The notes under the pieces were generated by a model. That model was not told where the DNA came from and made no database searches. It saw only the letters and a list, made by a program, of their open reading frames with translations. A DNA stretch of 64,000 nt from Rhizophagus irregularis (Eukaryota; Glomeromycota; Glomeromycetes; Glomerales; Glomeraceae), in assembly GCF_026210795.1 (NCBI RefSeq), contig NC_089445.1, forward strand, positions 62,001-126,000, read 5' to 3'. A program made the translations under genes and the position numbers. Below, piece after piece: positions 57,394 to 64,000 of this stretch (positions within the stretch are counted from its first letter, which is position 1; each line of letters opens with the position of its first letter).

Positions 57394-57779
57394 ATGGCTG
57401 CTAGAATTCCTGTAATTTCATCATTATTAGTAACTTCGAATACAATTGATCAAATTTTTCTTACATTTATAAAAAAAAAACAAAATAAATTGATTGATAA
57501 ATGGATATTAAAATTAGTTTATATTTATAAAAATAAATTACAAGCTCATCAAAAATTAATCAATACAATGAAAGCTGTAATATAATTTAATAATAGAACT
57601 AATACAATAAAATTTAAAAGATAATATTGATTTATTAGATCTAATAAATAATAGTAATGATTTAAATGAAAAAAATGATAAAATATTAATGGAGAACTAT
57701 AAAAAATTACCAGATTTTAAAGAAATAAATAATGATAAAAAAATAAATAATGAAGAAATTGATAGTGAAGATAAATAAA
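57394..57779 (+). pseudogene. Possible small host ORF relic
   Basis: A 63-codon frame (MAARIPVISSLLVTSNTIDQ..) ends at 57585. After it another frame reads NIDLLDLINNSNDLNEKNDK..SEDK to 57777. The latter resembles the C terminus of the ORF at 5921-6388 (LLKDIDLLDNINNT). It may be one gene broken by a frameshift, or chance in AT-rich sequence. Confidence 0.25.
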
Positions 57780-58128
57780 TAAAACAAGTAAAATTATATA
57801 TAAATATATTATTATATAAAATATGTTGCAATTTAATCTAATATATATTAATTATTATATACTACTCAATCATGTATATTATATAGTATATATGGTATCA
57901 TGTACATGAAATTACTCAAGCTTTTTTATTAATAAAGTACTATGATATGCTTATCATCTAATATGTAATATTAAACTGTAATTACCTCAAAGTTTAGCAC
58001 TTTTATCAACTGATAAGTCAGATTAATCTGTTATAAATGTGATAATTGATTTCATATATAGATCCTATTTCTGTAAAAAAAATATCACTTTTTTTTTTGA
58101 ATCTTTTTTTTACATAAAAATAAAAATA

Positions 58129-58476
58129 ATGTCATTTAATATTATTAGCATTATTAAAAGTTTTTTTGAAGAACCTGATAAATTAAGTAAGAATAAGGTG
58201 GTTGATTTATACATACTTTTTACTGGTGATAAAACTATGTTAACTAAGGTGATAATCTTTTGTAAGTACTTGCAAACAAATTGTGCTAAGTTTAAATACT
58301 TAAGAGGATTATTGATGAAGTCTAAGTTTGAATTTGATATATTTATATGTTTCTTCTTCTCTGTTATATTTGCTAATAATACCAAATACTTACTTAATTT
58401 TGTACTTTTCTTTTTTGCTTTTTATTGTCAAATACTGCACAAAAAAATATATTCACATTATTATAAAATAATCTGA
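58129..58476 (+). CDS. Hypothetical AT-rich ORF, unknown
   Basis: 116 codons from ATG at 58129 (MSFNIISIIKSFFEEPDKLS), intact to 58476. C-terminal half is hydrophobic and Phe-rich (FDIFICFFFSVIFANNTKYL..VLFFFAFYC), possibly one or two membrane segments. No family recognised. The composition is extreme, so a chance frame is possible; the regular N-terminal hydrophilic pattern is the only argument for a gene. Confidence 0.3.
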   Translation: MSFNIISIIKSFFEEPDKLSKNKVVDLYILFTGDKTMLTKVIIFCKYLQTNCAKFKYLRGLLMKSKFEFDIFICFFFSVIFANNTKYLLNFVLFFFAFYCQILHKKIYSHYYKII

Positions 58477-59651
58477 ATTTGTTACTGGTAATTATTAGTT
58501 TTTATTCTAGAATTGTGAAATATGCATTTAAATTATATTTCGTAATTTAATATTTTTGCATATTACATATATAAAGAAGTAGCTTGCTTCATCTTTTGGT
58601 AAACAAAGAGAATTTAAATATAAAAAATTTATAGGTAAATTTAAATAAAGAAAATCTAAAAATAGAAAATTTATAAATAAATTTTTACTAACATGAAAAG
58701 TCTTCAAATTCCCATAATAAGCTATCATGACTTATTAATTATTTTTTTTTATTTTATATTATCAAAATCAATATTTAAAACATTTGTAATTTGATTAAAA
58801 ATATATGAAATTCATTTCTTGCAATAATTGAAAAACCAACAATATATATAAGAGAATCATTTATAGATTTTTACCATATATTGATTAATAAAATATTTAA
58901 AGATTCTGGTCAAGTGGTCATAAGTTTATATATATATATATATATTATATATATATCATTACTAGTACAGTAGGAATTGGTAAATCATGCTTTTTGATTT
59001 ATATATTAATCTGACTTTTGTGCAAATCCAAGAACATCACAGTTATTTTTTAGGCATATTAAAGTAAAAACTTCTACTGTTTAGGTATTTTAAGGATATT
59101 GACTTTAGATATAAGAGTTATAATGACTTTTTAACTTACATCAATTTTCCAAAACATGATACCTAATGGATAGTATTTTAAATTTTAAATTAATTTAAGT
59201 GAAATCAGTAATTGCATTATCTCCAAAAGGCATGGTGAAAAATAAATTTCAAGCCTACAATAAGAAACCTATACTAAGTTTTAATATATTATCTTATTAA
59301 TTATTAAATGAGTTGACATTATGCTGGTAATATATATATACAGATGTGTTTAAAGAGATAATACTAGTTTTTTATAAAAGACAGAAAAGGAAAATTAGAT
59401 AATCAGTTATGAAAAGATCTTTTAAAAAAAATGCGAATATTAAAAAAATATCCTAATACTAGGGGATTATATTCAAAATATATGTAATCCATTTTTTAAT
59501 AATAATTTCTATATGAGAGAACTGTTAGAAGATCAAGGTAGTTCTTAATAAAAGAAAGTTTTTATAAAAAAATTGTTGAGAATTAATAATATTTGAATTG
59601 CAAATGAAATTTCTTGATATAAAAATGATAGTATACTTATCATTTTAGATA
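58477..59651. other. AT-rich stretch without recognised gene
   Basis: Contains a TATATATA run at 58927-58957. No genes or repeat families seen. Confidence 0.6.
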
Positions 59652-59814
59652 CAGTCAACTTTCTTTATAGTCATACATTTGGAATAGTTTATATTTGATA
59701 ATTATAAAGAAATATGACTATATAAAAAATTTTCTTATATATATATATCATAATTCTGGCCAAAAAAATTAATATAATTTTAGCTAGAATTATACTTAAA
59801 ACTTTATTATATCA

Positions 59815-60200
59815 TAACTCTGCCAATATTAATCATAAAAAAGTGATCTTACCACCATTCAATTCGTCTTGATGAGTGATTCTAATGATATAAAATACAT
59901 TGAAATCCAATCACTAGATCAATTTCTGAAATTAAAAAATATTAATAGTTTTTGCATAATAAGTAATAATTCTGCCAATATTAATTCTAGAGAGATGATA
60001 TTACTACCATTTGATTCGTCTTAATGAGGTGAATCTAATGGTATAAAATGCATTAAATCCAATTACTAGATCAATTTCCAAAATTAAAAAATATTAAATG
60101 GTTTTTAAGTGATAACTCTGTCAATATTGATCACAGAGAAATAAGCTTATCACCATTCAATTTGTTTTGATAAGATGATTCTAATGAGCTATTAATCATC
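59815..60200. repeat. 149-bp tandem repeat, three copies
   Basis: Copies begin near 59815, 59967 and 60113 with TAACTCTGCCAATATTAATC variants. They share ACCATTCAATTCGTCTTGAT and TCCAATCACTAGATCAATTT. A fourth partial copy resumes after the tRNA-headed insertion (ACTACCATTCAATTCATTTC, about 62068). Confidence 0.8.
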
Positions 60201-60213
60201 CTTTTACAATCAC

Positions 60214-60464
60214 TACCGTATTTTGTGGACCACAGTACCCCCTATGCACAGTACCCTACAAAAAAAAACTCACATTTTTTACTGATTTTATTATTTAAAA
60301 TAATTTAATAAATACCTAAGTATTACTCATGATAAATACTCAATTATTATATAAGTTTTATACATATCTACTAATAATAAAAACTCACACAATGGTGGAG
60401 GTATAAGGTCAAAACTTCTGAAACCTGTATCATACCCGTACTGCGGTACCCTCGTTATACGGTA
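60214..60464. mobile_element. MITE with TACCGTAT ends, copy 2
   Basis: 251 bp from TACCGTATTTTGTGGACCAC to the complement of TACCGTATAACGAGGGTACC. It shares ACAGTACCCCCTATGCACAG-type sequence with the copy at 39240. Confidence 0.7.
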
Positions 60465-60916
60465 GGTACTATGCAATTTAGCAAAATGTTAAATGGCATA
60501 GTAAACGTAAATCAAGAAATTATATAATGCCAATTTTTAATATTTCGTTAAATAACTCATCAGCCAGTAATTGTAAAAGGATAAAACTAGGGTTGGTCAC
60601 CCTATCTCAAGTGGTTAGTTACTGAGGACCATTAAGCCCGAATATGGTGAGGTCGCAGGTTCGCCCCACGACCACAGAAATAAAAAGAATTTTACTGTGA
60701 ACGCTACAACCAATAGCGTGAAGGTACAGGATTAGTGTAGTTGGACTGCATCATGGTGAATTAGTGTGTACAGTTAGGCTGCACATTTCAACTAAGTGGT
60801 CAGCGGCGTTCTTCTAACATTCCCTATGGTGCCATTCGCATTTGCAAGCAGTCCCTGTTCTCGGCGTCACTACTATACTCGACTTCCTATCCAGGTGCGA
60901 TCACTCCACAATACCG

Positions 60917-61412
60917 CTTGGGATCAGTAATGGCTAGATGGTCATTCTAGATGGTAAAACTGAGTGGGTGCAACGTTCTTAATTGCGGTATTTGACCTTT
61001 CTGTTAGGTGCCTTGCATCAACTACATGTTACAGAGACCAACCCCGAAATATACATAAAAGGGTGCCATTGGTACGAAGCTACAAGATAATTTGTAGCCT
61101 AAAAAATCCGATGCAGATCATTCCTTTTGGATGGATAACTTCCCAGCCAAAATAATATTTCCTAATTTAGAATACCGCTTGGGATCAGTAATGGCTAGAT
61201 GGTCATTCTAGATGGTAAAACTGAGGTGCAACGTCTAATCGGTAGTTTGGACCTTCTGTTAGGCCTTAGAAACCACCTTACAAGGTTCGTAGGACCCCGA
61301 AATATACATAAAGGGTCATTGGCACGAGTTTGCGTATAATGAGTCAAAAAAATCATGTAGATCATTCCTTTTTATGGATAATCCCAGCCAAAATAATATT
61401 TCCTAATTTAGA
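60917..61412. repeat. Imperfect 245-bp direct duplication
   Basis: Unit 1 (60917-61161) and unit 2 (61163-61412) both start ATACCGCTTGGGATCAGTAA and end AATATTTCCTAATTTAG. Unit 2 differs mainly by many small deletions rather than substitutions, unusual for ordinary divergence and possibly an assembly artefact. Confidence 0.85.
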
Positions 61413-61498
61413 TAATGGCTGAAATTATCGTAATTCCGGCCTGAAGAATGCGTATTTTAGGACATACAGCGCGCCATACATATATATTTCGGGGTTCT
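61291..61498. mobile_element. MITE with AGAACCCCGAAATATA ends, copy 1
   Basis: 208 bp from AGGACCCCGAAATATACATA to the complement of AGAACCCCGAAATATATATG. Same family as 62656-62871. A truncated version lies in the first duplicated unit (from about 61040). No target duplication is visible. Confidence 0.65.
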
Positions 61499-62364
61499 GT
61501 GTTTGTGCACGGAATAGGTAGCGGTAGGTTATGGAGTTCGATTTTCCAATTCTTAGGGTTCTGGTTAGTGATCCTGGTGGTTGATACCCACCATAAGGGG
61601 GTAATGATCCTGGACAGATGCCTGTTACTTGTAAATGCAGTAGTATACAAAGTATACCATTTGGGGTAAACAACTGTACTATTAGTGCTAGGTAATCGCA
61701 GGCTGTAGTGGCCTTTAAGTGAGACTTAGTACCTAAAATGGTGGTATAGAAGGGTACTAGATGGTTGATGTTACCTGTCAAAAGTCCATGAAAGTAGGTG
61801 CTCTCTAAAGGTCATAAAATAAATTGAGTACCAGTATCATACAATGGATATAGAATGAGTAGGCGGCATATTCCTAAAACTTCAGATCAGCTTTTAAAAG
61901 TAGCTACTGACGGGGGATGTCTTCAATAGAATAGCGCTTCGTTACCTGAAAAATTATGTCTCAATATAATGGTTGCCCATGGAGATGATAGAATACTAGC
62001 CTGAGAATGCCTCAAAAAGAGGTAGAGAGAGGCTGGCTGTAAATACTAGCAAAGTAAAAGGATAAAACTACTACCATTCAATTCATTTCAGTAAGATAAT
62101 TCTAACAAGCTATAGTATATCTTTGTACAATTATTAGATGTTAAGTTATTTAATATATTCTTTATATAACTATGATTATAAATGGTTCTTTTTAATATAA
62201 GATTTTTGAGAATAGGTGTGATAGACTAATAGTAACTATAGACAGATTGTGACTATATAAGATAAATTTTAATAATAAAGTGTTCTGAACATTCAACTGG
62301 TATGACTATATAGTAAAATGTAACTAACTGATTATAATGGGAGTGACTATAGAGGGAGTTGAAG

Positions 62365-62647
62365 TATATCAAATTTTGGTATGATAGATCTATATATTAT
62401 ACATATCAGATATGATTTTTCAAATTACAGTATTCATAGATCATCCAATCAAACAAGTTGAATTAATTAAAATAGTTGAAAATGTGCCAGCCTATAAAAA
62501 GAATAATTCTATTAGTTTAATCTTTATAGTATCAGACAATATATATAATAACTTTAAGTATTAAGACATTGTAATAAAAGATTCAAATCATCCAATCAAT
62601 AAGAAATTTCAAAAAATTAAAAATCTCAATCTTAAACTCAAGAATAT
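62365..62647. other. AT-rich stretch without recognised gene
   Basis: Short AT-rich spacer; nothing recognised. Confidence 0.5.
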
Positions 62648-62655
62648 GCAACAAT

Positions 62656-62871
62656 AGAACCCCGAAATATACATAAAAAGGTCAGATCTGAGTTTGCGTA
62701 CAACCAGCCAAAAAAAACATGAAAATCTTTCCTTTTTTAGATAATTCTTGGTGAAACTTTTTTTGATTACTCGCCAAAATTATTATAATTCCAGCCCTGA
62801 AAGAATGCGTATAGCTATTAGTAAAAATTTTTTGGCTGCCTTTGACCTTTCTATATATATTTCAGGGTTCT
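62656..62871. mobile_element. MITE with AGAACCCCGAAATATA ends, copy 2
   Basis: 216 bp. The left end AGAACCCCGAAATATACATA and the right end in complement AGAACCCTGAAATATATATA pair. Perfect 8-bp duplication GCAACAAT (62648-62655, 62872-62879), as for hAT-type MITEs. Confidence 0.85.
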
Positions 62872-62879
62872 GCAACAAT

Positions 62880-64000
62880 GGATTCTAAAAGTTGATATCA
62901 GTAAACCACCTATATTTGTAAGTAGTATTATAATTTATTAAATAATTTACAACAAAATTGTGTAATAAAGTGAAATGATCATTCTATTTACTTATAGCAA
63001 TTACTATTTGAAATTATTTTATTGAACTATAAACAATTGTAATGGATTACTTGATAATTGTAATAGTAATGGTAAAGCAGATTATTCAAGTAATAATGAT
63101 ATTTAATCACTTTTTTGATATTAATTATTAAGGATGAAATGCTTAAAAAAGAAATATATATTAATTTACATATTTTTAAATTTTAATATATCAAATGTTT
63201 GGATTAAACATGGCATTTGATACTATGAGATATCAAAGTTAATTTATACAAAAGCCTTCAAATTATTTACTTTGCAAGATTTCTTATATTTTTCAATTTC
63301 TTTTCCAGTATTCTCCTTAAGAGCATTCTTATCCTAAGTTGAATCAGATTTCTGATTTTTTCTTGAAGCTGTCAATTTCTCTGGTTTTGTTTATTAAAGA
63401 TTCATGGCTTTAAAATCAAAATTATTAACTGGTATGTGATATTTATTTTAGCTTTAATAATGAGATATAAGATGGTACATTATTTTTTTAACTAAAATGA
63501 TAGTATACAAAAGACAACCTGCTGTGATGCAGTCTAATTCAAATCTAACTCATTGAAATAAATCAAAACATTAGAGAAAATACAGATCTTTATATCTTTC
63601 AAATCAAAACTTAAATGTAAACTTAAGAGGAGCTATTCATCAGAAAATCTAAGGAATCCGGCTCATTTGATTTGTTTTATTCATCTAATACTATTTTATT
63701 ATCTCATACTGTAATGGTAGAAAAATGCTTAAAAAAAAAAGAATTAGGTGCAAAGGTCTACTACTCATGGCACAATTAAAACTTTTTCGAAACTACTAGA
63801 ACCAATTTTATATTTTGGCAATGGGATAAGATTCTGTTAATGAATAGATTTGTTATAGATGTAGTATTTCTATTCTATAGGAATGTATCAATGTCTAGAT
63901 CACTATGTTATAGTAATTTAAATTTTTGCCGGACATTAAAATATCAAATATATTTATTTATAAAATCAAAAACCATATGTATAAAATACATAGCTTTAAT
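62880..64000. other. AT-rich stretch without recognised gene
   Basis: I see no coding region, inverted repeat or tandem repeat here. Confidence 0.6.

Larger units (their letters stand above)
60590..62053 (+). mobile_element. tRNA-headed retro-insertion (long SINE-like) with 17-bp target duplication
   Basis: 1,464 bp of visibly more GC-rich sequence bounded by exact copies of GTAAAAGGATAAAACTA (60573-60589, 62054-62070). It starts with a tRNA-like head: CTCA..TGAG D-stem around AGTGGTTAGTTAC (A-box-like, 60605-60622), ACCAT..ATGGT anticodon-stem-like arm, and GGTCG..CGACC T-arm around GGTTCGCCCC (B-box-like, 60658-60667). A long direct duplication (60917-61412) and a MITE lie inside. A TTTT at about 60686-60689 would stop RNA polymerase III early, so it may be a SINE head fused to other sequence or mobilised as a longer transcript. 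It contains no convincing ORF. Confidence 0.6.
59652..62364. mobile_element. Outer pogo-like element disrupted by nested insertions
   Basis: The left end CAGTCAACTTTCTTTATAGT is preceded by TA. The right end, in complement CTTCAACTCCCTCTATAGTC, matches after one missing base and is followed by TA. Similar ends occur in the MITEs at 6994 and 50528. The interior is a 149-bp tandem repeat (59815-60200, with a fragment at about 62071-62110) into which a TACCGTAT MITE and the tRNA-headed element inserted. The right end is imperfect, so the pairing is tentative. Confidence 0.5.

Noticed and set aside
61408-61781. Minus-strand open frames of 80-118 codons inside the tRNA-headed insertion
   Set aside because: They overlap a MITE and the duplicated unit and show no domain; not supported as genes.
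1-64000. CRISPR arrays, rRNA genes and canonical tRNA genes
   Set aside because: None seen. The tandem arrays here lack the unique equal-length spacers of CRISPR, and no rRNA-like segments were recognised.

Overview
The window looks like a repeat-rich stretch of a fungal nuclear genome, most likely an arbuscular mycorrhizal fungus of the Rhizophagus type. That assignment is inference. It rests on the AT-rich sequence, short GT-AG introns with TACTAAC-like branch sites, a protein kinase-like/Sel1 gene of the sort expanded in those fungi, and the density of hAT, CACTA, MULE, Tc1/mariner, LINE and Helitron elements. Only one gene looks like an intact multi-exon host gene (33672-36125); most other coding sequence belongs to mobile elements and most of that is broken.

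Layout. 1-5.4 kb: visibly more GC-rich block with a minus-strand pair, an SF3-type helicase and a protein-primed family B DNA polymerase, both with nonsense or frameshift damage (relic of a virus- or plasmid-like element). 5.6-6.4 kb: tandem repeat and a small F-box-like ORF. 6.75-7.97 kb: non-autonomous hAT-type element filled with an 80-bp palindromic tandem array and carrying a nested pogo-type MITE. 8.7-16.5 kb: CACTA element with two divergent genes (a six-exon minus-strand accessory gene and a plus-strand tnp2-type transposase). 16.5-21.1 kb: long intron-like tandem arrays riddled with hAT MITEs and one long foldback. 21.2-25.0 kb: a hAT element with perfect 8-bp target duplication plus a reversed deletion derivative. 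26.4-28.3 kb: MULE relic. 31.6-33.4 kb: non-autonomous Helitron. 33.7-36.1 kb: MLKL-like 4-helix bundle/pseudokinase/Sel1 gene. 37.2-38.6 kb: Tc1/mariner relic. 40.7-48.9 kb: 8.2-kb LINE with 15-bp target duplication, inserted at the very end of a CACTA-type MITE. 50.7-52.3 kb and 54.3-56.7 kb: two further hAT relics. 59.7-62.4 kb: nested element holding a 1.46-kb tRNA-headed insertion with a 17-bp target duplication. The rest is AT-rich sequence without recognisable genes.

Most unusual signal: several separate tandem arrays (about 9.1-9.3, 16.5-17.6, 19.0-21.1, 32.2-33.1, 49.4-50.2 and 52.6-53.5 kb, on both strands) whose repeat unit is built like a spliceosomal exon-intron pair. A short exon-like block is followed by GTAAGT, an inverted repeat centred on TACTAAC, a pyrimidine tract and TAG. 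One array rides inside the Helitron. The arms of the branch-site inverted repeat differ between arrays but change together. I know of no description of such arrays; whether they are transcribed and spliced cannot be told from sequence alone.

Caveat: many breaks are single-base indels, some in homopolymers, so some could be assembly errors rather than real pseudogenisation.
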